The notes below the pieces were generated by a model. That model saw only the letters and a list, made by a program, of their open reading frames with translations, searched no databases and was not told the origin of the DNA. DNA of 15,733 nt from Planctomycetaceae bacterium. Lineage in GTDB: Bacteria > Planctomycetota > Planctomycetia > Pirellulales > Thermoguttaceae. The stretch spans positions 1 to 15,733 of the forward strand of contig JAITST010000315.1 of the NCBI GenBank assembly GCA_031287585.1. Reading direction: 5' to 3'. Shown here one piece after another: positions 1 to 9,368 of the stretch (the stretch's first letter is position 1; each line of letters begins with the position of its first letter). The position numbers and the translations under genes are program-made.

Positions 1-93
1 GGGGGCATGTTGGAGAAAACAACGCGCAGAAAAGATGGCGGTTATCTGCGCCGCAATATACTCAAAACAATGGAATTACTGTTGGAAAATATA

Positions 94-121
94 AAAATCC
101 CACACTAAGTTTTACACACCC
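94..121 (+). repeat. 28-nt repeat, left copy (inverted partner at 15615-15642)
   Basis: This stretch matches the reverse complement of 15615-15642 at 25 of 28 positions. The shared parts are AAAATCCC, CACTAA and TTTACACACCC. A further GTTG..AAAA similarity lies just outside both copies. The copies lie in opposite orientation at the two ends of the window, about 15.5 kb apart. This is most simply a dispersed intergenic repeat; a mobile-element end is possible but no transposase is seen. Confidence 0.7.
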
Positions 122-131
122 GTTACAAAAC

Positions 132-159
132 AATTGATTGTCGGCACGCGACAGCAATT
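132..159. terminator. Imperfect hairpin, possible terminator of an upstream gene
   Basis: The arms AATTG and TGTCG pair with CGACA and CAATT around a GCACG loop, with a small AT/G internal bulge, giving about ten base pairs. The 3' side continues only as TTTACG, so there is no strong U-tract. It could be a weak intrinsic terminator for a gene beyond the left edge, or a regulatory hairpin. Confidence 0.3.
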
Positions 160-209
160 TACGAAACCGCAACTTTTCTCAAAGATACACATTTTTTCGG
201 TTGTATGGA

Positions 210-239
210 TTGTCACGTAACGGTTTTATCAGGTATAAT
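210..239 (+). promoter_or_regulatory. Sigma70-type promoter for the giant gene
   Basis: A -35 box TTGTCA (210-215, five of six consensus bases) and a perfect -10 box TATAAT (234-239) are separated by 18 bases. Transcription would start near 246, giving a 5' untranslated leader of about 140 nt before the start codon at 388. No other gene start lies between, so it should drive the giant gene. Confidence 0.65.
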
Positions 240-376
240 GGACAAAATGAGTGGAGAGTTGGTATTGGGTAGAATTTGAGTATATTTGCTGTTGATTCGG
301 TTGTATTTTTGTAGATTATTTGTATTGTATGTCGTGAAGGTCTTTATTTTGTATCGCTGTTTTCATGACTATATTT

Positions 377-381
377 AAGGA
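377..381 (+). promoter_or_regulatory. Ribosome binding site of the giant gene
   Basis: AAGGA lies six bases upstream of the ATG at 388, in an AT-rich context. It fixes the start codon, which opens directly onto a signal peptide. Confidence 0.7.
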
Positions 382-387
382 TTTATT

Positions 388-3300
388 ATGCGAACTCACT
401 TGTTATTAACTATTCTGTTTGTTGGGTTTACTAGCGTTTTTCTTTTTGGGCAAGATGCTGCGCCGGATACTGCTGTTGCCGACGAGAAACCGATAGCGGC
501 TGCGGACGAGGAGTGGAAGTGGACTACTTTCGACCCGAAAAAGAGTTACGTACAACTTTTGATGCCGCGTATTGCCAATCGGCTTGGGTTGACAGACGTT
601 CAGCGCGCGGAAGTTCAGCGGCTTGCTAATGAACGGGCGCAGAAACTTGCCGCGTTGCCGCTCGACAAAAAAGAACTTTGGGAACCGGCAATTCTTGAAA
701 ACGAAGCAAAACTAGAAGCGTTGCTTACTCCGCAACAGAAAGAACTTTGGCCTAAAGTCTTTGCTGACAAAAAAATTAAATTTATCTTCAACAACCAAAA
801 ATGGGAAGATGTTCTCAATATGTTTGCTGATATGGCTGGTTTGCAACTCATTATGGATTCGCCGCCGCCCGCTACTTTTAACTACTCCGACAATCTCGAA
901 TATACGCCCGCAGAAGCAATCGACAAACTTAATAGCGTGTTACAGACCAAAGGTTACACACTCATTCGTAACGGTAATATGTTGATGTTGTTCAACCTGA
1001 CCAAAGGACGGATACCGGCGCAGTTCGTTCCGAAAATCAAAATCGAAGACCTCACCGGACGCGGCGACTTCGAGTATTCTACCGTTGTGTTCCCGCTCGG
1101 ACGGCGTAATCGTTCGATGGTACTGCAAACTATCGAACCATTCAAGAGCGAATACAGTTACGTTGTCCCGATGACCGGTAACTCGTTAATGATAACCGAT
1201 ACAACCGGTGCGTTGCGTGTTATCGACAAAGTTATTCAAGGTGTTTACGAACCGCCGGGACCGTCGCCGCCAGATCCGCACCTACCGCCGCCGCCGCCAA
1301 CCTGGCAGGTTTACGCATTTGAAAAAGTTGACGTACCTGAAATCGAAAAGATACTGCGTGAATTTTATTCAGACTTGAAAATCCTGCGGCTCGGTAATTC
1401 GAAACAGGTTTACATTTTCGCGCCGCCCGGACAACACGCCGCGATAAAGTCAATTTGCGATATGCTCGACGCGATTGCCGCGCCGATGGAAAAACGTTCC
1501 GTTGTCGCGTATCCTGTCGAATCGTTGCTCGGTATGACACCGCAACGCTTGTGGCAGATGAGCCGTCGCGGACGCGGTCAGTCGGGAGGCGGTGCTGGCG
1601 CAGTGCCGTATCAGCAGTTCGCGCAGATGCAACAGTATCCGGGTTTCAATCCGATAGACGCTAACGTTTCGGTAATGAAAGAAATTGCGGACATACTCGA
1701 ATATGCGGTACCGGGCGCGATTGTTTCAGTGAATACGATTAACAACAAACTTGTCGTTCTCGCAACAGATGAAGACCATAAGACGGTCAAGAAGTTTATC
1801 GACGACCTTCGCACGACTGCCGACGAACTACCGCCCGAAGACCAACCCGTTGTCAAACTCTATCAGTTCGCTGACCCGAAGAAGAAATTCGACGATGAAA
1901 CCGTGAAGATGGTTCGCGCGGTTGTGCCGGACAATCAGGTTATCTTCGCCGAAGAAAACAGCCGCGTGCTAATAGTTGCGACGGCGAAGGAACACGACAA
2001 AGTTTCGCAAGCGGTGAAGGAAATCGAGGCGGCTGTCGTTCCGGTTGAAGACCGAACGTTAGTCGTTTACCGTTTGCACGCACCTGCCATTTCTCGTTTG
2101 CATCAGGCGTTGGTTCAACTGAAATCAGACGAACTGAAAAATATCGTCGAGTTACGTGACAGCCGTGCCGGTTCGCTTTCAATCATCGCGACCGCAAAGC
2201 AACACGAAGCGATTCGCAAGTTGATAGGCGAAATCACTGGTGCCGCCGCGAACGCAAAAGGCGAGTTGCCCGTGATACGTGTTGATGTTCTCAAGTTTGA
2301 GCGCGGCGGTAGTGCGGCAGCGGCGTATCAGGTTTTCTCAACGATGTTTCCGAACATTGACTTGACGATTGATTATCCGCGTAACGCCCTCATTGCAAAC
2401 GGGACAGCGGACGAACTCAATGTCCTCAAAATGGCGCATGAGGAACTTGTCAAAGACGACTCGCATGATGTTTTGTTCATACCGCTCAAACGTGACCTGC
2501 CGCAAGCGGTTGTCACATCGCTGAACCGAATCGCACCGCACGCCGTCGTTCAGATTGACAAAGAGAACAAGCAAGCGATTGTTTACGGAACAGTGACAGA
2601 CATTAAGCGAGTCGAAGACGCGATTGCGCAATCGCAGAATGTCGAGCCGCCGAAAGAGGAATTGGTAACTTATGTACCGAAGTTCGGAATGGAACAATTT
2701 CGTAACAACGGCGCGGCTAACACTATCATCACCGAACGTTTCACCGAAGCGAAAATCTTAACCGATTCAGCCGGACAACGTCTAATGATTCGTGTTTCAC
2801 CTGCGAACGTTGAGCCGCTCAAAGAGTTGCTCGCGACGCTGGATGTTGACCCCGATGACGGCGAAGAAACATTCATTTACCAGCCGAAGAAAATTTCGAT
2901 TTCTGACGCATCGAATATGATACGAACACAGTTACCGCGTTTGCAGGTAACGACCGACGCGACAGGGAATCGTATCATAACACGTGTCCGCGCCGAAGAT
3001 AAGGCGAAGTTGGTTGCGTTAATTGAGAAGATTGACGTTGTTGACGCGAAGAAGTCGGCGATGATTGTTTTCACACCCCAGCATATAGAAATCGCTACGG
3101 CGCGTAGTCTGTTGGCGGACATTTATCCCGACGCACAAATTTCAAACGACACCGAGAACAGCCGTCTCGTGATACGCCTCGCAGCCGAAGATGAAGCAGC
3201 GGTAAATTCGTTGCTTACCAAACTCGACACGCTCGACCCGAATGCTCCGAAGCGTTCGTTCAGAACGTACCCGATTAGCGTCGGAGCGAGCAACGCACAA

Positions 3301-6300
3301 GCATTTGTCGCGGACATTCAGAAACTTGTGCCGAAGGCAAAGTTGACGTTTGATGCCGTTTCAAGCCAGTTGGTCGTTTGGGGAACTGACGAGGAACAGA
3401 AGATTGTAAGTGACGCTATCGGTAACTTGCAAGATACCGTCGGCGCGGCGAAACGGTTCAAACGTATCGCTGTCAATCGCGGCGATGTTGGTACACTTAT
3501 AAACACGCTTTACCGTTTGTACCCGTATCCGGCGATAACTGTCAGTTACGATACTGTTGGTCGAACGCTTGTTCTTGAAGGACATCCGAACGTGTTGAAA
3601 CAGGCGGCGGAATTACTCGCGTTACTCGACCCCACAGAGCCGGGACCAAACGCGACAGTTGTTCGTTTTTACAAATTGAATACCGAACCGTCGCAGATTT
3701 TGATTGACTCGTTAAACCAACTCGTGCCGGGGGTGACGATTGTTCCCGACAAAGAGGCGAAGCAATTGATGGCAATCGCAACACCGCGCGACCAGGATTC
3801 TATCGCGTCGAATGTCAAAGAAATCGCCGGAACGTTCACGCCGCCGGAAGAACCGATGTTCTTTATCTATCACGTGAACGAAAATGAGCGGCGGCGTGTT
3901 GAGGAATTTGTCAACGTCGCGAAGCCGCAACTGAAAGACTTATCGGTTGTCAAAGACGTGACACCCGGTCAGTTGACAGTTTGGGCGAAACCGACTGAAC
4001 ACAAGTTGCTCGCAAGCGTGTTAGAACAAATGAAAGTGAGCGGCGATGACGGCGTGAAGAAGGCGTTGAAGGTTTACCCGTTCCGTGTCGCGACAACGAA
4101 AATCGCGGAAGAAACGTTGCAAATCGCGGTGCCGGAAGTGGTTGTGATTGCGGATAACGAGGGATACCGCGTGATGTTGTGGGGCGATGAAACGGCGTTA
4201 GAGAAAGCAAACGCGATTCTAACGCAACTCGACGAACCGGACGAGAAACAACGTTTCACATTAGGAGTTTACTCGTTCGGCGACGCTGACCCGCTAATGG
4301 TTGAATCAACGTTGCGGAGCATTGTTCCCGACGCGGAATCGACATCGTCGGACGACCTCGTTTTCCGGCTCGGTTATCAGCATCGGATGGAACGAACGTA
4401 TGGTTATAATATGCGTCAACTTATGCGTAATCGTAACACTCCGAATCGCGGCAACGCGAATGCGGGTATTTTCCGTGTCGATGCTGAACAGCGAAAAGTT
4501 TTCGTATTCGTCAGTGCTGCCGACCACAAGATTGTTGAGGACGCAATGACATCACTCAGTAAGTCGTTTGAGAATACGGAGAAGAAACTGGTAAAGCGTT
4601 TCGTTATGCGGCGGACTCGCGCGATTGAAATTTCTGCGAGCATTATGCGGGTTTATCCGTCGGTGCTTGTCACCGTCGAAGCGGACGGTAATGCGTTGAT
4701 TGTTGAGACATTCGCGAGAACGATTGAAGACGTTGAGAAACTTATTGACTCTCTCGACCCCGAAACGCCAACCACCAACGATCCCGTTACAAAGTTCTAC
4801 ACGTTGGACACAGAACCAACACCGCTCCTGATGGAATCGTTGCGCCGTATTGCGCCAACCGCGTCATTCTATCAAGACCCTGATAGTAATCAGATTATGG
4901 TTATCGCGAAACCGCACGAACACACGCAAATCGCGGAAAACGTTAAGTCGATTACCGATAGTTATACGCTTCCTGAAGAGCCGATGCTCGTCGTATATCC
5001 GATTTCAGACAACGACCGTCAGCAGATTACGTCGTTCATCAATACGGCAAAACGCAAGTTGAAGACGATGGTTGTTGTACAAGGCAATCAAACTCCCGGA
5101 CAAATTACAGTTTGGGGAACTCCAACGGAACATAACGTTTTAAGTGCCGCGATTGACGAAATAAAACGCAGCAGAACTATCGAACCTTCGCAAGAATTGC
5201 GTGTATTCACAATCGAACCGTACAACATCGGAGCAGCACGCCAACTTATCTACACCGGCTATCCGCACATTCGGTTTTTTCCCGATGAACGCAGAGGACG
5301 ATTGATTCTTTGGGGCGACAAAGAAACGCTCGACACGATTGACAAACAAATCGCGGAACTCGAAAACAAAAGCGAGCCGCGAACGTATAAGCGTTATGCG
5401 ATGAGACGTGCAGAGCCGTATCAGATGTACGCGATTGTTCAACGTTTGTATCCAGATGTGAGAGTGACATTCGATTATTCATCGTTGTCTATCGTTGTTG
5501 AAGGTATCGCCGGAGACCACAAGAAGATAAAAAGTTTGCTCGAAGAACTCGATCCCGTCGAGCAGGGACCGAATGACCCGATGGTTAAGTTTTACAAACT
5601 CGGCGCGAAGCCGTCGCAGGTTTTACTCAACACGCTCAATCGTTTCGCGCCAACCGCAACCATTCAGCCCGACCCCGACGGCAAACAACTAATGGTAATC
5701 GCGCGTCCAAATGAGCATGCGTTGTTTGCGCGGACGTTGCAGCAAATCATCGAAACATATACCGCTCTCGAAGACCCTATTTTCGTTAGTTATCCGGTTG
5801 ACGTTCAGCAGAAAGCACGTTTGAACGCATTCATACAGACCGCGCGTAGTGAGTTGAAAAACCTGCAAGTTGTACCGGACAATCAAAACGGTCAGTTATC
5901 AATTTGGGCAACGCCGACCGAACACGCATTGTTGACAACGGTACTGAAACAGATTCAGGCGAGTAACGACAGCGAGGTAACAATGGAGATGAGAACATTT
6001 CCGATGTCCGCTGCCGACATTAGCACGGCTCAACAAGTTTTGACTGCCGCGCATCCCGACGCGAAACTATTCCCCGACCAGACGAACGGAAGGTTATTAG
6101 TTTGGGGAACACCAGCGTTGCTGGATAAAGTCGATGAGACGTTACGTGTTTCGGCGTTCGCGAAAACGATTAACGTTATCACGATTCCCGACGGCTCGAC
6201 GAGTGACCGGACACGTGTTATCAAGATGATTCAAACGTTGTTCCCCGATTCAAATCCGACCGAAGGCGCGTCATCGAATCAGATTTTAGTCTGGGGCGGT

Positions 6301-9285
6301 GAAGCGTTGAAGAAGCGTGTGCAGCAAGTAATTGATGAGTCGTGTAAACCTGTACCGGCGGAACAGCAGACAATATACAAAACGTATCCGATTCAATTTG
6401 CGCAGCCGTCTGACCTCGTTAAGTATTTGAAGAGTATCGCACCGAACGCGACATTTGAGCAGTCACAAGTCAGACGTGCGCCGTATCGCGAGGATACTAA
6501 GGCGATTATCGCGTTGGCTACTCCGCTTGAACATCTCGAAATCGCGAAGACAATCGCAGAGATAGACAAGGACGCTCCAGACGGTCTCAAAGCCGTACCG
6601 CGTTTTTATTCGTTGCAAGATTTCCCGCCGGGTTCGTTTTGGAATGTGTTTGGAACTCTTTACCGAACGTTCACCGATTGCTCGTTGTTGCCCGGCGGCG
6701 ACAATATCAATTTGACAATCGTTGCGACCGAAAATACTCACGCACAAATCGAAGCGTTCCTCAAAAAGTTTCTCGAACAGCAGGAACGCGGCAGACGTTA
6801 CGTTGATGTTTACATGTTGACACGAACAAACTTCCCGCGCGTTATCGGTATTCTGACACGGCTCACGCCAAACGCAACTATCACGCCCGGCAGCGCACCT
6901 GACATAGTTGTCGTAGTTGGAAACGCAACCGAACAACGTGAAATTATGACGGCACTCGCAAAGTTGGAGATGGACTTTTCGCAGCGTCCCGCAGGCGCAA
7001 ACGCGGAAACATCCGGTTTGAAGGTTTACAAGATTGCGGGTCGCCGCGCCTACGTGACCGCTCCGCTCGTTCAACAACAGTTCACGACCGCGATTATCCG
7101 CGCGACCGACGAGGAGCAATTGTTGGTATGGGCTTCGCCGTCCGAACACGAACAGATAGCAAAAATGGTCAACGCGGTTGCGGAAGCGTACCCTGACCCA
7201 TCGTTGAAAACGTACTTCGTTAAACATATTCCGATTGGTGAGGCGTTTGCGTCGTTGGTACAACTTTATTCGCGAAACGAGGCGATAATTACATTGCGTC
7301 GTGATACCGGCGACTTGATGGTACAAGCGGACGATGCCGTTCACGCCCGCGTCGCGCGTAGTATCGAACAACTTGACCAGCCGCGTCCCGCGTCTGTCGA
7401 GAAGTACGCGAAGGCGCACGACGTTAGCGAGTTACCCGCCGAACGATTGCCGCTTGTTGCTAACACGATACGCGCGGCGTTGCCGGAGTTGCTGATGCTG
7501 CCCGGTTCGGTTGCCGGACAACTTGTAATTTGGGGACGTGAGGAAGAACAAAAACGTGCCGCGTTGATTATTGACGAAATTTTGTCGGAACGTGAGGACG
7601 CGGCGGCGGAGATGAAAACTTACTTGTTGAAAAAGGCATCCGCGACCAGCGTTACCGCGTTACTGCGTCAACTAGCCCCGAACGCGAAGTATAATACTGG
7701 TTTGGAAACGAATCAGTTGATGGTCTGGGCGAAACCGAGCGACCAACGTAAGATTGCAAACGCGATTGAAAATATGAACGAGGATGTCGTGGTGACAACG
7801 CTATTACCGTACTCGTTGAAAAATGTGAACGAATATACTGCGGCACAGTTGATAGGTGACTTACTCGCGACGCGCGGATTAAGTACGCGGGCAGTAACGC
7901 ACGATTACTACGGCAGCCGGTTGTTTGTCGAGGCAGACGACGAAACGCATAAGTTGATTACGAATTTGTTAGAAAAAATGAAAGCACCAGACCGTGACCT
8001 TGATGTTTTCACGATTGAAAAAGTTGATTTGGAGACTGCGAGGATGGCGGTGTACGCGATGTTTTCAGACGAGAGTTATGATACTTCGCCACGTGTTGAA
8101 GTCGACTCTTACACGAACACGTTGTTCTTACGCGGTACGCAAGAGCAATTGGAACGAACGAGAAAGATGTTAATCAAGATGGGTGAAACGCAGTTTGCAA
8201 CAGAGGAAAACACTGAAGGCGGAACGTATTTGCCAAAACGTGCGCAAAGTAAGTTACGTGTAATACACGTAGAAGGAAATGTTGACCAAACAATAAAAGA
8301 GATTGAAAAACTTTGGCCTCAAATCAACAATTCCCCGCTGCACATAAACCGTCAGAACAAACCAATAATTCAGGAAAAGCCGCAACCGGTAACACCGCCG
8401 TCGTCGTCACGCAAATCCGTAGGTTTCTACGCAATCGCGGATGACGTTGCGGCTGCGGCGGCACAAGTACCGCCTTCCGAACCCGCAGCCGAACCAACAC
8501 CAACGGCGGTAACACCCCAGCAATCACCGGTCTATGTGATTGTAAACGACGACGGTTCACTAACAATAACGTCAAACGATACTCGTTCTCTAGACCAACT
8601 ACAACAATTGTTAGAACGTGTAAGCAGCCGCGTAGTGTTTGAGGGACGCGACTACACAATTTACTCTGTACGCAATGTTAGCGCGTCGGATGTAGCAATG
8701 AAATTACAGTTGGTATTGAGAGACCGTCTGGCGGGTCGGACGCAGTTGCCGAGGACGAGGCAGCAATATGGTTTCGGTTACCAAACTCCGCGTGTACCGC
8801 TTGAAATCCTTCCGGAGATAAACTCGAATACGATTTACGTGAAGGGGTCAAAGGCGGAACGAAACGAAGTGGAAGAACTGATAACGATGTTTGACGTATC
8901 AGAATTACCGGGCGAGCGTGTTGTAAGAAAGCCGATACGTGTTCACATCAAAAATACGCAAGCGTATAGAATTGTTCAACAGGTAACTAATGTCTATCAG
9001 CAAAAACTTCAGGCAATAAGTTTGCCCGGCGGAGTCCGTCCCAGAATTACGCCGGACAATTTAACAAACTCAATAGACATAATTGCCCCTGAGCCGTTGG
9101 CGACGGAGTTGAAAGAATACGCGGAAGAACTAGACCGAAGAACGGTAGAAGAACCATCAAGAAAAGTACACGTAATCCCGCTAAAAGTAAACAGCAGAGT
9201 AATATCGGAAGCGATGAACATAATCCGCCAATCCCAAAACCAACCAATGGGCTACCAGAATCAAATGTATTATCAGGGATGGTAA
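388..9285 (+). CDS. Giant exported protein of ~37 secretin N1-like modules
   Basis: This 2965-residue protein starts with a signal peptide (about 1-22, hydrophobic, ending at FGQ). A helical segment with two LTxxQ motifs (68-72, 113-117) follows. A secretin N0/STN-like domain (about 130-207) comes next, then a first N1-type domain (about 226-286) and a proline-rich linker (287-305). From 306 to the end it is a near-continuous array of 60-70 residue modules. Each has an opening hydrophobic strand (Y/F-x-hydrophobic), an amphipathic helix ending LxP or YP, a D/N-rich turn, a strand like LxVWATPxEH and a closing helix. This is the beta-alpha-beta-beta-alpha pattern of secretin N1 domains. Module starts include 306, 367, 485, 555, 626, 692, 758, 826, 890, 956, 1023, 1993, 2068, 2136, 2210, 2273, 2337, 2407, 2469, 2536, a degenerate one near 2622, 2749, 2844, and a half module at 2925. 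A Ser/Pro/Ala linker spans about 2660-2713. No secretin beta-barrel domain or C-terminal anchor is visible. It is likely a periplasmic structural protein; its function is unknown. N-domains of known secretins form rings, so ring or filament assembly is inference. Confidence 0.85.
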   Translation: MRTHLLLTILFVGFTSVFLFGQDAAPDTAVADEKPIAAADEEWKWTTFDPKKSYVQLLMPRIANRLGLTDVQRAEVQRLANERAQKLAALPLDKKELWEPAILENEAKLEALLTPQQKELWPKVFADKKIKFIFNNQKWEDVLNMFADMAGLQLIMDSPPPATFNYSDNLEYTPAEAIDKLNSVLQTKGYTLIRNGNMLMLFNLTKGRIPAQFVPKIKIEDLTGRGDFEYSTVVFPLGRRNRSMVLQTIEPFKSEYSYVVPMTGNSLMITDTTGALRVIDKVIQGVYEPPGPSPPDPHLPPPPPTWQVYAFEKVDVPEIEKILREFYSDLKILRLGNSKQVYIFAPPGQHAAIKSICDMLDAIAAPMEKRSVVAYPVESLLGMTPQRLWQMSRRGRGQSGGGAGAVPYQQFAQMQQYPGFNPIDANVSVMKEIADILEYAVPGAIVSVNTINNKLVVLATDEDHKTVKKFIDDLRTTADELPPEDQPVVKLYQFADPKKKFDDETVKMVRAVVPDNQVIFAEENSRVLIVATAKEHDKVSQAVKEIEAAVVPVEDRTLVVYRLHAPAISRLHQALVQLKSDELKNIVELRDSRAGSLSIIATAKQHEAIRKLIGEITGAAANAKGELPVIRVDVLKFERGGSAAAAYQVFSTMFPNIDLTIDYPRNALIANGTADELNVLKMAHEELVKDDSHDVLFIPLKRDLPQAVVTSLNRIAPHAVVQIDKENKQAIVYGTVTDIKRVEDAIAQSQNVEPPKEELVTYVPKFGMEQFRNNGAANTIITERFTEAKILTDSAGQRLMIRVSPANVEPLKELLATLDVDPDDGEETFIYQPKKISISDASNMIRTQLPRLQVTTDATGNRIITRVRAEDKAKLVALIEKIDVVDAKKSAMIVFTPQHIEIATARSLLADIYPDAQISNDTENSRLVIRLAAEDEAAVNSLLTKLDTLDPNAPKRSFRTYPISVGASNAQAFVADIQKLVPKAKLTFDAVSSQLVVWGTDEEQKIVSDAIGNLQDTVGAAKRFKRIAVNRGDVGTLINTLYRLYPYPAITVSYDTVGRTLVLEGHPNVLKQAAELLALLDPTEPGPNATVVRFYKLNTEPSQILIDSLNQLVPGVTIVPDKEAKQLMAIATPRDQDSIASNVKEIAGTFTPPEEPMFFIYHVNENERRRVEEFVNVAKPQLKDLSVVKDVTPGQLTVWAKPTEHKLLASVLEQMKVSGDDGVKKALKVYPFRVATTKIAEETLQIAVPEVVVIADNEGYRVMLWGDETALEKANAILTQLDEPDEKQRFTLGVYSFGDADPLMVESTLRSIVPDAESTSSDDLVFRLGYQHRMERTYGYNMRQLMRNRNTPNRGNANAGIFRVDAEQRKVFVFVSAADHKIVEDAMTSLSKSFENTEKKLVKRFVMRRTRAIEISASIMRVYPSVLVTVEADGNALIVETFARTIEDVEKLIDSLDPETPTTNDPVTKFYTLDTEPTPLLMESLRRIAPTASFYQDPDSNQIMVIAKPHEHTQIAENVKSITDSYTLPEEPMLVVYPISDNDRQQITSFINTAKRKLKTMVVVQGNQTPGQITVWGTPTEHNVLSAAIDEIKRSRTIEPSQELRVFTIEPYNIGAARQLIYTGYPHIRFFPDERRGRLILWGDKETLDTIDKQIAELENKSEPRTYKRYAMRRAEPYQMYAIVQRLYPDVRVTFDYSSLSIVVEGIAGDHKKIKSLLEELDPVEQGPNDPMVKFYKLGAKPSQVLLNTLNRFAPTATIQPDPDGKQLMVIARPNEHALFARTLQQIIETYTALEDPIFVSYPVDVQQKARLNAFIQTARSELKNLQVVPDNQNGQLSIWATPTEHALLTTVLKQIQASNDSEVTMEMRTFPMSAADISTAQQVLTAAHPDAKLFPDQTNGRLLVWGTPALLDKVDETLRVSAFAKTINVITIPDGSTSDRTRVIKMIQTLFPDSNPTEGASSNQILVWGGEALKKRVQQVIDESCKPVPAEQQTIYKTYPIQFAQPSDLVKYLKSIAPNATFEQSQVRRAPYREDTKAIIALATPLEHLEIAKTIAEIDKDAPDGLKAVPRFYSLQDFPPGSFWNVFGTLYRTFTDCSLLPGGDNINLTIVATENTHAQIEAFLKKFLEQQERGRRYVDVYMLTRTNFPRVIGILTRLTPNATITPGSAPDIVVVVGNATEQREIMTALAKLEMDFSQRPAGANAETSGLKVYKIAGRRAYVTAPLVQQQFTTAIIRATDEEQLLVWASPSEHEQIAKMVNAVAEAYPDPSLKTYFVKHIPIGEAFASLVQLYSRNEAIITLRRDTGDLMVQADDAVHARVARSIEQLDQPRPASVEKYAKAHDVSELPAERLPLVANTIRAALPELLMLPGSVAGQLVIWGREEEQKRAALIIDEILSEREDAAAEMKTYLLKKASATSVTALLRQLAPNAKYNTGLETNQLMVWAKPSDQRKIANAIENMNEDVVVTTLLPYSLKNVNEYTAAQLIGDLLATRGLSTRAVTHDYYGSRLFVEADDETHKLITNLLEKMKAPDRDLDVFTIEKVDLETARMAVYAMFSDESYDTSPRVEVDSYTNTLFLRGTQEQLERTRKMLIKMGETQFATEENTEGGTYLPKRAQSKLRVIHVEGNVDQTIKEIEKLWPQINNSPLHINRQNKPIIQEKPQPVTPPSSSRKSVGFYAIADDVAAAAAQVPPSEPAAEPTPTAVTPQQSPVYVIVNDDGSLTITSNDTRSLDQLQQLLERVSSRVVFEGRDYTIYSVRNVSASDVAMKLQLVLRDRLAGRTQLPRTRQQYGFGYQTPRVPLEILPEINSNTIYVKGSKAERNEVEELITMFDVSELPGERVVRKPIRVHIKNTQAYRIVQQVTNVYQQKLQAISLPGGVRPRITPDNLTNSIDIIAPEPLATELKEYAEELDRRTVEEPSRKVHVIPLKVNSRVISEAMNIIRQSQNQPMGYQNQMYYQGW
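3454..6363 (+). repeat. Protein-level super-repeat: four-module block ABCD, three tandem copies
   Basis: Within the giant protein, modules 12-25 fall into three blocks of four recognisably matching module types. Block 1 is A1023, B1090, C1156, D1224. Block 2 is A1400, B1466, C1532, D1602. Block 3 is A1665, B1731, C1797, D1864. An extra fifth module E follows block 1 (1288-1399) and block 3 (1928-1992). Block length is 265, 265 and 263 residues. Signatures include FVNVAK, FINTAK and FIQTAR in C, and SQILIDSLNQLVP, TPLLMESLRRIAP and SQVLLNTLNRFAP in B. A-type modules end in LDP followed by xxxxxN-type linkers. The DNA is clearly diverged, so the duplication is old. Confidence 0.75.
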
Positions 9286-9349
9286 TCGCGAACATCGTGC
9301 TATACTCTGAACACGGTTGAAAATTATTTGTGTCGTGATGCAATCTGTT

Positions 9350-9368
9350 GCGTTCTGGTTTGGAACGC
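9350..9368. other. Short perfect hairpin after the giant gene
   Basis: GCGTTC and GAACGC form a six-base-pair stem around a seven-base loop (TGGTTTG). No run of T follows on either side, so it is not a standard intrinsic terminator. It could stabilise the 3' end of the giant transcript or assist factor-dependent termination. Confidence 0.3.

Larger units (their letters stand above)
1..387. other. Non-coding leader region upstream of the giant gene
   Basis: No gene can be supported here. All three plus-strand frames are open from the window edge to stops at about 92, 106 and 135, so openness at the edge says nothing. The region holds a 28-nt repeat copy (94-121), an imperfect hairpin (132-159), a promoter (210-239) and a ribosome binding site (377-381). 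It is visibly more AT-rich than the coding DNA that follows. Confidence 0.6.

Noticed and set aside
1..108. Possible 3' end of a coding region running in from the left edge
   Set aside because: All three plus-strand frames are open here, so an open frame is not evidence. No family is recognisable and the stop lies inside the 28-nt repeat.
6463..7419. Long 318-codon frame on the minus strand inside the giant gene
   Set aside because: It is a shadow of the giant gene: Arg/Cys/Val-rich, no domain, no ribosome binding site, and the plus-strand frame has clear repeated modules.
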